From positions 1 to 64,000 of the forward strand of contig JAOAHX010000011.1 in the NCBI GenBank assembly GCA_026415035.1: a stretch of 64,000 bases of DNA, read 5' to 3'. Positions 17,204 to 24,784 of the stretch are shown here, piece by piece. The notes beneath the pieces are model-generated. The model was given only the letters and a program-made list of their open reading frames with translations, did not search any database and was not told the DNA's origin. Position numbers and translations under genes: made by a program. Position 1 is the first letter of the stretch, and each line of letters opens with the position of its first letter. This stretch comes from Thermodesulfobacteriota bacterium (GTDB lineage: Bacteria; Desulfobacterota; BSN033; UBA1163).

Positions 17204-18205
17204 TTACCTTCGTTTCCTCAGAAGTTTGCGCTCGATGATCCCCCAGATGCCCTTCGGCTCTTTGGCTGCGATGATCATCATGATCACGGCGTAGATCATG
17301 AAATCGATCCCGAGACGCTTCTGCGCTCCCAGCCAGGCCCCGAGGTACATGTCGAGGGGGATGAGAAGGCCTGCGCCAATGATGGGCCCCCAGATCGAGC
17401 CCGCCCCTCCCACCATGACGGTCATGGCGATCAAGATCGAAAGGTCCAGAGGCATGACCGCATCGGGATCGATGTAAAGGTAGTAGACCGCCATGAAACT
17501 GCCCCCCAGGGCGCCAAGGCCTCCGGTGATCGTATAGTTGATCACCTTCGTCCGGAAGACATTGATCCCGAGGCTTGCGGCCGCATCCTCATTGTCCCTG
17601 ACCGCCTGGACCTGATAGCCGAGCTTCGACTTCCGAAACCAGTTCATGAAGTAAAATTGGAGGAGAAAGAGGAAGAGGATGAAGTAGTGGTAATAGATGG
17701 GGGAGTTGAACTGCATATAGACGAAATCCGCTCCTTGCCGGATCGGCAGTTCCACTCCCCGGGCCCCTCCGGTCCAGTCCCAGAAGATGAACAGTTCCTT
17801 CCAGACGAGAGCGACACAGAGCGTGGCGATGGCGAAGTAGTGTCCCTTGAGTCGAAACATGGGATAAGCGATGGCGAAGGACTCGAGGGCCGCAATCACC
17901 ATGCCAGGGATGATGGTGATCCAGAAGGGGACCTTCCACCAGACGATCATCAGGGCCGTGGCATAGGCGCCGAAGCCGACGTTTTTGGCCTGTCCGAGAT
18001 CGACCTGGCCTCCGTAGCCGCCGATGAGGTTCCATCCCAGGCCGAAGAGGGCGAAGAGGAGAAATTTGATCATGACCGCCCTTCCATAGGCCGAGGTGAC
18101 GACCCAGGGAAAGAGGAGGACGATCAGGAGGAAGAGGAGAAATCCCACTCGTTCGAAACGGGGGCGGTCGCTCAAGGAGAAGATGTCGGTCAGAAGGCTC
18201 CCCAT
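17204..18205 (-). CDS. livM: Branched-chain amino acid ABC transporter permease LivM
   Basis: 333 residues from ATG 18205, one base after the livH stop; a longer frame to 18262 overlaps livH. About eight hydrophobic segments; the LivM signatures GWNLIGGYGGQVDLGQA and MTVMVGGAGSIWGPIIGA are present. Forms the membrane pore with LivH. Confidence 0.93.
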   Translation of the reverse strand: MGSLLTDIFSLSDRPRFERVGFLLFLLIVLLFPWVVTSAYGRAVMIKFLLFALFGLGWNLIGGYGGQVDLGQAKNVGFGAYATALMIVWWKVPFWITIIPGMVIAALESFAIAYPMFRLKGHYFAIATLCVALVWKELFIFWDWTGGARGVELPIRQGADFVYMQFNSPIYYHYFILFLFLLQFYFMNWFRKSKLGYQVQAVRDNEDAAASLGINVFRTKVINYTITGGLGALGGSFMAVYYLYIDPDAVMPLDLSILIAMTVMVGGAGSIWGPIIGAGLLIPLDMYLGAWLGAQKRLGIDFMIYAVIMMIIAAKEPKGIWGIIERKLLRKRR

Positions 18206-18206
18206 C

Positions 18207-19064
18207 TCACCAACCGAAGAGGCCCCGGGGTCTGAAGACGACCACGAGGAAATAGACGACATAGATAAAGGAGAATTTTAGCTCGCTCACGAGCTGGCCG
18301 CTTATGACCATGATGAGGCCGATGATGATCCCCGCGACAAAGGCGCCGAGGATGCTTCCGAATCCGCCCAGGGCGACGGTGGCGAAAGCGATCAGCGAAA
18401 AGAGCATGCCCACCGTAGGGGTGACATAGTAGAAATGGGCCAAGAGGGCGCCGGCGAGGGCAACCGTCGCGCCCCCGATCCCCCAGGCGAGGGCATTCAT
18501 CCCTTTGGTATCGATCCCCATATACCTGGCCGCCTCGGCGTCGATGGCCGTGGCCCTGAGCCCCCTTCCCAGTTTGGTCCGGTAGATCATCCAGTAGATA
18601 GCCGCGAAGGCGATCAGGCAGAGGCCGGCGGAGACGACCTTGCTGGCATCGATGCTGATCCATCCCAGAGAGAGCGTCTTCCCCACAAGGATCCCCTGTT
18701 TTAACGACCGGACATCAGGGGTGAAGATGTACATGGCGAGGTACCGCAGGAAGAGCATCAGACCAAAGGTGCCGAAGAGCTGGGCCACCATCGGACCGCG
18801 CAAGATCCGGTGGATGAGGACATGGTAGCTCAGGAGGCCCAATCCATATCCGGCCGCTGCCGCTACCGGAAGGGAGGCCAGGGGGTCGAGGGGGAGAAAG
18901 GTCGAGAGGAGGTAGGCGATGTACATGCCCATCATCAGGAATTCGCCGTGGGCGAAGTTGACGATGTTCATCACGCCAAAGATGAGGGAGAGGCCCAGGG
19001 CGATCAGCGCGAAGATCATGCCCATCAAGATCCCATAGACGATGAGTTGAACCACCAGTTCCAT
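18207..19064 (-). CDS. livH: Branched-chain amino acid ABC transporter permease LivH
   Basis: 285 residues with about eight membrane segments. Signatures: LIFGVMNIVNFAHGEFLMMG near the N-terminus and VALGGFGSILGAFVAGIIIG near the C-terminus. Located 75 bases downstream of livK; the gap contains a run of purine/pyrimidine repeats (CCCCTCCTCCCTCCCC on the + strand near 19091). Confidence 0.93.
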   Translation of the reverse strand: MELVVQLIVYGILMGMIFALIALGLSLIFGVMNIVNFAHGEFLMMGMYIAYLLSTFLPLDPLASLPVAAAAGYGLGLLSYHVLIHRILRGPMVAQLFGTFGLMLFLRYLAMYIFTPDVRSLKQGILVGKTLSLGWISIDASKVVSAGLCLIAFAAIYWMIYRTKLGRGLRATAIDAEAARYMGIDTKGMNALAWGIGGATVALAGALLAHFYYVTPTVGMLFSLIAFATVALGGFGSILGAFVAGIIIGLIMVISGQLVSELKFSFIYVVYFLVVVFRPRGLFGW

Positions 19065-19139
19065 AATCGATTAAAGGTAAGAGAGGACAAACCCCCTCCT
19101 CCCTCCCCTTGAAAGGGAGGGAGGGAGGGGAGATAAGGT

Positions 19140-20450
19140 CTACTTCCACCCCGGGAAGGGATAGATCAGCTTGCTTGTGGCCACCTCGAAGGGAAAGACG
19201 ATCTCAGGTTTTCCATCCGGGTAGCCCTGGTACTGGATGATGATGCCGCTTCCCAGTTCGTTCTGATTCGTATCCCCGGGGAAGGGAGAGCCGAACTTCA
19301 CCCCTCGCCAGGGCATGATGAGGTCCTTTGCCGGGATGTAGAGCTCGTTGAGGGCCTTTTGTATCTCTTTGGGATCGGTCGACTTGGCCGCATTGAGGGC
19401 ATGGGCCCAGACCTGAACCCCGATGAAGTCGCGAGCCGAGCTTCCATCGAAATCAAAGCCACTGCGCTCCTTGTAGATCCGGTTGATCTTCTCGGCTTCC
19501 GGCTTCACCTTTCCGATTACGGCGGAGAAGACATCGCGGCTGACGATGCCGTTCACATCAGCCCCGAGGGTCTTCCAGAAATCGGGCTGGATGAATCCCG
19601 CATTCTGCCCCCAAATCAACCTGGGGGTCGCCTTCATCTCCTTGAGGGCCTTGATGAAAAGGATCGCATCCGAGACATAGGAGGCAAAGAGGAAGGTCGG
19701 TGCCTTGGAGGCCGTCAATTTCCTCGCCTCGCTGGTCAGGTCGGTCGCCTTGTGGGGGTATTTGAAGGCCTCGGCGATCTTCCAGCCCCTTTCTTTGGCA
19801 AACTTCTCGATCTCGGCCAGGGCGGCCGCTCCCCACTCCGTATTCTCCGCCGCCACGGCCAGGGGCTCGAGCTCGCTCTTCGGAACGGCCTTCACACCGG
19901 GGGCCTTCCCCGCGACCAGGCCGTCGAGGAAGTCGAAGAGATCCCTCGTAAACCAGGTTTCATGAGGGGTGACCCGCCAGAACCACTTGAACCCGCGCTT
20001 GCTCAAATCCGGAGAGGTGGAGTCGGGGTTGATGAAGGGGATGCCCGCACGCTCCGCCTCCACCGAAGCGGTCTTGGTCACCGCACTATTGTAGGCACCC
20101 ATGAGACCCACGACCTTCTCGTCCTCGATCAATCGCTTGGCCTGCTCAGCGCCCCAGGCCGGATCACCGCGAGAGTCGGAGAAGATCAGCCTGATCTTGG
20201 CACCGCCCAAACCCGGGATGCCTTCCCACTCCGCAATGGGGATGCCGATACCAGGATACTTCTTGTTGACGATGTCCGCCGCCAGCTCCGCCCCATCTTT
20301 TAAACTCTTGCCGATGGGGGCCAGGGGTCCGGAGAGGGGAAGGATGACCCCGATCTTGACCTCCTTCTGGGCGAACGAGAGGTCAGGGGTGAGAAGGAAT
20401 AGCGATAAGAGGATCGCCACCACCACTGTTCCGAACTTTTGGATGCTCAT
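19140..20450 (-). CDS. livK: Branched-chain amino acid-type ABC transporter binding protein LivK
   Basis: 436 residues; a Sec signal peptide (cut near LSFA-QK) then EVKIGVILPLSGPLAPIGKS, the entry motif of the type 1 periplasmic binding fold (Peripla_BP_6). The ligand may be a branched-chain amino acid, an amide, urea or an aromatic acid; this cannot be settled from sequence. First gene of livKHMGF, divergent from the M20 gene at 20635. Confidence 0.92.
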   Translation of the reverse strand: MSIQKFGTVVVAILLSLFLLTPDLSFAQKEVKIGVILPLSGPLAPIGKSLKDGAELAADIVNKKYPGIGIPIAEWEGIPGLGGAKIRLIFSDSRGDPAWGAEQAKRLIEDEKVVGLMGAYNSAVTKTASVEAERAGIPFINPDSTSPDLSKRGFKWFWRVTPHETWFTRDLFDFLDGLVAGKAPGVKAVPKSELEPLAVAAENTEWGAAALAEIEKFAKERGWKIAEAFKYPHKATDLTSEARKLTASKAPTFLFASYVSDAILFIKALKEMKATPRLIWGQNAGFIQPDFWKTLGADVNGIVSRDVFSAVIGKVKPEAEKINRIYKERSGFDFDGSSARDFIGVQVWAHALNAAKSTDPKEIQKALNELYIPAKDLIMPWRGVKFGSPFPGDTNQNELGSGIIIQYQGYPDGKPEIVFPFEVATSKLIYPFPGWK

Positions 20451-20574
20451 GAATTCTTCCCTCCTTTCTTGAGTGGGTTTTGCGTTTTAACCTTTGTTAG
20501 GATCGATGGTTCCCTCTTCTCCCATCCTCCAATTCTTCAAAAGCGGAATTATCATTACTGATGTGGGGTTAAAA

Positions 20575-20622
20575 TGTCAATCCCAATTTTTTATTGCCTT
20601 CCTCGAAGTTTCGCTTTATGAT
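20575..20622. promoter_or_regulatory. Divergent promoter region livK / M20 gene
   Basis: For the + strand: TTGCCT (20594-20599), 17 bases, TATGAT (20617-20622), 13 bases before ATG 20635, which leaves only a very short leader. For the minus strand (livK): TTGACA (complement of 20575-20580) followed 17-21 bases further by TAATGATAAT. Both are sigma-70-like by inspection only. Confidence 0.42.
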
Positions 20623-20634
20623 TAAACCGATCCA

Positions 20635-21834
20635 ATGAAAGTCGACCGCTTCCTGAGCCAGAAAGACCTGATCGAACTGACCCGACGGCTCATTCGAATC
20701 CCCACCGAGAACCCACCCGGAAACGAAGGGCAGGCCTTTGAGTTCTTAGCCCCCCTCATTTCGCAACTGGGGTTCCAGACCAAAATTTATCGTTCCCCAA
20801 AGGGAAGAGTCAATCTCATTGCCCGAAAGAGATGGGGAAAGGGAGGTCGGGTCCTCATTTTCAACGGCCATCTCGACGTGGTCCCGGCGGGGGATGCTTC
20901 CTTGTGGAAACATCGGCCCTTCGGAGGTGACCTCGTCCATGGCAAGATTTTCGGCCGCGGGGCCTCGGACATGAAGGGAGGGATCGCCTCCTTCCTTCAT
21001 GCCATCGCCATGCTCCATCGATCCGATCTTCCCCTGAAGAAGGGATGTCTCGTGCTCCATCTCGTCTCCGACGAGGAATCGCACGGCCATCAGGGCATGG
21101 CGTTTCTCGCCAAGAAGTTGGCGATCAAGGCCGATGCGGCCATCGTGGGAGAGCCGACCGGCCTCGACCTCGTCATCGCCCAGAAGGGAGCCCTCTGGCT
21201 CAAGATCACCACCTTCGGAGAGTCGGCCCACGGTTCGAGACCCGATCGCGGGGTCAACGCCATCGAGAAGATGATGGGACTGGTCGAGCGGTTGAAGTCG
21301 ATCCCGCTTCAAAAAGAACACCCTCTCCTCGGAAGACCGACGATCAACATCGGAACGATTCGGGGCGGAACGAAGGTCAACATGGTCCCGGATCGGTGCG
21401 AGATCGAGGTGGATCGGAGGTTGATTCCTGGGGAGGATAAGGAGGAGGTAATTCGGGAGATTCGATCGGCCCTATCCCCCCTTCGAAAAGACGATCCCCA
21501 GTTCTGCTATCGCATCGATGAGAGGGACTTTGCCGAACCCTCGGAGATCGGCCAGGAGGAGGAGATCGTCCGGATCGGCCTCGAGGCCGCGGGAGAGGTC
21601 TTAGGCCCCATCCCGCGAGTCAGGGGCTTTTCGGGGTTCACGGATGGCCGATTCTATGTGAACCGGTTTCGCATCCCCACCTTGATCTTCGGCCCCGGAG
21701 AGACAGAGGAGTCCCATACCACGGATGAATCCGTCCGGGTGGAGGCCCTGGTCCAGGCGGCCCGAATCTACGCCAGGATGATCCTGAAATTTTTTAAAGA
21801 AGATCCGAAAGGTCTGGCGAGGGGCCAGACATGA
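20635..21834 (+). CDS. M20-family (ArgE/DapE-type) metallo-hydrolase
   Basis: 399 residues. NGHLDVVPAGD, FGRGASDMKGG, and SDEESHGHQGM supply the zinc ligands and catalytic Glu; the inserted dimerisation domain carries KITTFGESAHGSRPD. Similar in type to the enzyme at 8089-9372. Transcribed away from livK and followed by an isochorismatase-type gene 35 bases later, so it probably deacylates an imported amino-acid derivative. Confidence 0.9.
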   Translation: MKVDRFLSQKDLIELTRRLIRIPTENPPGNEGQAFEFLAPLISQLGFQTKIYRSPKGRVNLIARKRWGKGGRVLIFNGHLDVVPAGDASLWKHRPFGGDLVHGKIFGRGASDMKGGIASFLHAIAMLHRSDLPLKKGCLVLHLVSDEESHGHQGMAFLAKKLAIKADAAIVGEPTGLDLVIAQKGALWLKITTFGESAHGSRPDRGVNAIEKMMGLVERLKSIPLQKEHPLLGRPTINIGTIRGGTKVNMVPDRCEIEVDRRLIPGEDKEEVIREIRSALSPLRKDDPQFCYRIDERDFAEPSEIGQEEEIVRIGLEAAGEVLGPIPRVRGFSGFTDGRFYVNRFRIPTLIFGPGETEESHTTDESVRVEALVQAARIYARMILKFFKEDPKGLARGQT

Positions 21835-21869
21835 CCTGACCGGAGAGGATTGTTTTTGGAAGCTTGGAA

Positions 21870-22484
21870 ATGGAAGACCTAAGAGACCCCGATCTCCCCA
21901 AGATCTTAATGGAATTGAAGCCGTACCGGAAAAGAGAGGCGGTGCTCCATCCGGAGCAGGCCGCTCTGCTGGTGATCGATCTTCAGAATTACTTCAGACG
22001 GATTGCCCGGCCCATCCTCAAGAATGTGCTCAAGGTGATCGAGGCCTGCCGGAAGAAGGAGGTCCCGGTCATTTACACGCAGCACGGCCACACCGATCCC
22101 TCCTCCGACGGGGGAGTCCTGGGAGAGTGGTGGGGAGACCTGATCCTGGTCGGGACAGAGGACTGGAGGCTCCTCCCCGAGATCGTCGTCGGGGAGAAGG
22201 ACGTGGTCTTGCCCAAAAAACGATACAGCGCCTTCTTCGAGACCGACCTCGATCAGAGGCTTCGGTCAAAAGGGATCAAGGAGGTGATCATCAGCGGGGT
22301 GATGACGAACCTCTGCTGTGAGACGACGGCCCGAGATGCCTTCATGAGGGATTATCACGTCTTTATCTTGATCGACGGCACGGCCACCCGGAAGGGGGAC
22401 CTCCATCTGGCCACGCTGAAGAACCTGGGGTTTGGGTTTGCCTACCTCCTCACCTGCGAGGAGTTGATCAAGGCCCTCTCCTGA
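21870..22484 (+). CDS. Isochorismatase-family cysteine hydrolase
   Basis: 204 residues from ATG 21870 (a TTG at 21864 is in frame). The catalytic triad is visible: Asp in LLVIDLQNYF, Lys in VLPKKRYSAFFETDLD, and Cys in VMTNLCCETTARDAF. The fold is shared by nicotinamidases, N-carbamoylsarcosine amidases, biuret hydrolases and isochorismatases. With an M20 hydrolase immediately upstream and an aminotransferase downstream, an amidase or N-carbamoyl hydrolase in nitrogen-compound breakdown is most likely. Confidence 0.87.
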   Translation: MEDLRDPDLPKILMELKPYRKREAVLHPEQAALLVIDLQNYFRRIARPILKNVLKVIEACRKKEVPVIYTQHGHTDPSSDGGVLGEWWGDLILVGTEDWRLLPEIVVGEKDVVLPKKRYSAFFETDLDQRLRSKGIKEVIISGVMTNLCCETTARDAFMRDYHVFILIDGTATRKGDLHLATLKNLGFGFAYLLTCEELIKALS

Positions 22485-22487
22485 GCC

Positions 22488-23822
22488 TCATCTCCTGAGG
22501 ATGTCCCTCAACACCTCCTCCAGAATGCTGAGGGCGATGTCTGCCTCCTCCTGGGTGATGATGAGGGGAGGGGCGAGGCGGATCGTGTTCTCACCACATC
22601 CGAGGATGAGAAGGCCTTTCTCGAAACAGGTCTGGATGACCTGGTTTCGCTCCTCGATTGCCTTCGCCTTGGTGGCCCTGTCTTTGACCAGTTCCACGCC
22701 GATCATCAACCCCTTGCCCCTGACCTCACCTATGATTTCGAAACGATCCTGAAGCCCTCGGAGCTGACTTAGGAGATAGGAACCGAGGCGTTCCGCATTG
22801 GCCACCAGGCCGTCCTCCAAGAGGGAGATCGTCGTCAAGGCGGCCTGACAGCTGATGGGATTTCCCCCGAAGGTGCTCGCATGGGAGCCGGGGACCCAAT
22901 CCATCACCTCGGCTTGGGAGACCGTGGCCCCGAGGGGCATGCCGGAGGCGATGCCTTTGGCCAGGGCGATGATATCGGGCACCACATTCCAATGTTCGAT
23001 CGCCATCATCTTTCCGGTCCTTCCCATGCCGGTCTGGACCTCATCGACGACGAAGAGGATCTCGAACTCCTTGGCCAGGGCATAGAGTTTCTGATGGAAT
23101 TCGGGCGGAGGGACGATGTAGCCTCCTTCGCCCTGGATCGGCTCGACGAAGATGGCGGCCACCTCTTCCGGAGGGATCGACCGCTTAAAGAGATCTTCCC
23201 GGATCCACTCCACACAGGCCACCTCGCAGGCAGGATACTGAAGATGGTAAGGGCAGCGGTAGCAGTAGGCATAAGGGATATGGGTGATTCCCGGGACGAG
23301 GGGGGAGAACCCCCGTTCGTGGATGACCTTGCTCGCGGTGAGGGAGAGGGCGCCCATCGTCCGTCCGTGAAATGCGCCCAGGAAGGCCAGGACCCTGGGC
23401 CGTTTGGTGTGGTAACGGGCCAGCTTCAGGGCCGCCTCGATCGCCTCGGCTCCCGAGTTCCCGAAGAAGACCCTCTTCTCTTTCGGTCCCGGGGTGATCT
23501 CGGCCAGCTTCTGGGCCAGTGTGGATTGGGCCTCATAATAAAAGTCCGTCCCGGACATGTGGATGAACTGATCGGCCTGCCTTTTGATGGCCTCCACGAC
23601 CCTCGGATGGCAGTGACCCGTGTTGCAGACGGCGATGCCCGAGGTGAAATCGAGGAACCGGTTGCCATCGACATCCTCCACCACCACTCCCGAGGCCCGT
23701 TTCACCACGAGCGGATAGACCCTTGTATAGGACTGGGAGATGTACTTCTGGTCTTTTTCGAGGACCTTTTTCGCTTCGGCGCCAGGAAGGGCTGTGACGA
23801 TTTGGGGGACCTTCTTGTCCAT
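22488..23822 (-). CDS. Class III aminotransferase (4-aminobutyrate/acetylornithine type)
   Basis: 444 residues from ATG 23822 with AGGAGG upstream. FTSGIAVCNTGHCHP, FFGNSGAEAIEAALK, LFVVDEVQTGMGRTG and the PLP lysine in IALAKGIASGMPLG. The insert AYCYRCPYHLQYPACEVAC parallels that of the paralogue at 13153-14448 and occurs in some archaeal and bacterial GabT-like enzymes. Converges with the isochorismatase gene (3-base gap). Confidence 0.92.
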   Translation of the reverse strand: MDKKVPQIVTALPGAEAKKVLEKDQKYISQSYTRVYPLVVKRASGVVVEDVDGNRFLDFTSGIAVCNTGHCHPRVVEAIKRQADQFIHMSGTDFYYEAQSTLAQKLAEITPGPKEKRVFFGNSGAEAIEAALKLARYHTKRPRVLAFLGAFHGRTMGALSLTASKVIHERGFSPLVPGITHIPYAYCYRCPYHLQYPACEVACVEWIREDLFKRSIPPEEVAAIFVEPIQGEGGYIVPPPEFHQKLYALAKEFEILFVVDEVQTGMGRTGKMMAIEHWNVVPDIIALAKGIASGMPLGATVSQAEVMDWVPGSHASTFGGNPISCQAALTTISLLEDGLVANAERLGSYLLSQLRGLQDRFEIIGEVRGKGLMIGVELVKDRATKAKAIEERNQVIQTCFEKGLLILGCGENTIRLAPPLIITQEEADIALSILEEVLRDILRR

Positions 23823-23982
23823 GATCTCTTCCTCCTTCTTGTTACGATGAGGGTGGGGCACACCGAATCCACGACACCTTTCATCATAAACGATCTCAAG
23901 GCCATAGAAAAGTCCTTTTATGAGAAGAAGAGGAGATGGAGTCGATGAAAAGGGGGGAGCCTTTTTGTTATTAAGGCCTTTC

Positions 23983-24624
23983 TCAGCTGTTGGAAAGGAG
24001 GTAGGCTAAGTTGTCGAGGATGGTGCTGAAGAAGACATCCTTCACCACAAATCCCTCCGGCACGACGATCTGGGTCGGCGCGAAGTTGAGGATCCCCCTC
24101 ACCCCTGCCTCCACCAGCATGTTGGCCACGGCCTGGGCCTCGGAAGGCGGGGTTGTGATGAGGGCAATTTCGATCTTCCTTTCCTTGGCCACATCTTTTA
24201 AGCGATTGATGTGGATGATCTCAACCGGTTTTCCCAGCTTCTCGGCGACCCTTCCAATGACCTTGGGGGGATCGATGTCAAAGGCGGCAACGATCTTGTA
24301 GTTCTGTTTGAGAAAGTCCTTATAGGAGAGCAGGGCCGAACCCAAATTTCCTATGCCGATAACGGCCATTCTCCACTCTTTGTCCGAGCCGAGGATCTTT
24401 TTGATGTCCTTGAGCAGATCTTTCACATAATAGCCAACCCCTCTTATGCCGAATTCGCCGAAATAGGCGAGGTCTTTTCTCACCTGGGCGGCATTGACCA
24501 TGCACCGGTTGGCCAATTGAGCTGAAGAAACGACCCGTTCCCCAGCTTGCTCCAAGGCTTCAAGACAACGGGCATACCTCGATAATCTCCGGATCGTCGC
24601 TTCTGGGATCTTCTGATATTTCAA
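23983..24624 (-). CDS. rex: Redox-sensing transcriptional repressor Rex
   Basis: 213 residues starting at TTG 24624; a stop codon directly upstream fixes this as the earliest start. The N-terminal winged helix has IPEATIRRLSRYARCLE and NAAQVRKDLAYFGEFG; the Rossmann domain has VIGIGNLGSALL for NAD(H). Rex senses the NADH/NAD+ ratio and represses respiratory and fermentative genes. The adjacent cytochrome gene on the same strand is separated by a terminator. A Rex-type operator overlaps the rex leader (24628-24643), pointing to autoregulation. Confidence 0.95.
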   Translation of the reverse strand: MKYQKIPEATIRRLSRYARCLEALEQAGERVVSSAQLANRCMVNAAQVRKDLAYFGEFGIRGVGYYVKDLLKDIKKILGSDKEWRMAVIGIGNLGSALLSYKDFLKQNYKIVAAFDIDPPKVIGRVAEKLGKPVEIIHINRLKDVAKERKIEIALITTPPSEAQAVANMLVEAGVRGILNFAPTQIVVPEGFVVKDVFFSTILDNLAYLLSNS

Positions 24625-24627
24625 TTA

Positions 24628-24643
24628 TGTGAGTCCTTTCACA
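24628..24643. promoter_or_regulatory. Rex operator over the rex leader
   Basis: TGTGAG-TCCT-TTCACA matches the core of the Rex consensus TTGTGAA-N4-TTCACAA with one mismatch in the 12 arm positions. It ends three bases before the TTG start and contains the Shine-Dalgarno-like AAAGGA of the rex message, so Rex bound here would block its own transcription start or elongation. Confidence 0.7.
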
Positions 24644-24702
24644 AATTTTTTGAAAAATTTAAACAATTCCTCCTCCTTTGTCAAGTTTTTCATCGGTTCG
24701 AT

Positions 24703-24746
24703 AAAAAAGGCTGGCCCATCGTCTTGAAAGGGGGATCCAGCCTTTT
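24703..24746 (-). terminator. Rho-independent terminator after the multiheme cytochrome gene
   Basis: Inverted repeat AAAAGGCTGG / CCAGCCTTTT with a ~22-base loop; on the minus strand it ends in TTTTTT. It lies 39 bases downstream of the cytochrome stop and upstream of rex. The A/T tracts on both sides could let it work in both directions. Confidence 0.75.
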
Positions 24747-24784
24747 AATTGCTTGAAAATAGAAAGGAATTTGCTATGGAGGGC

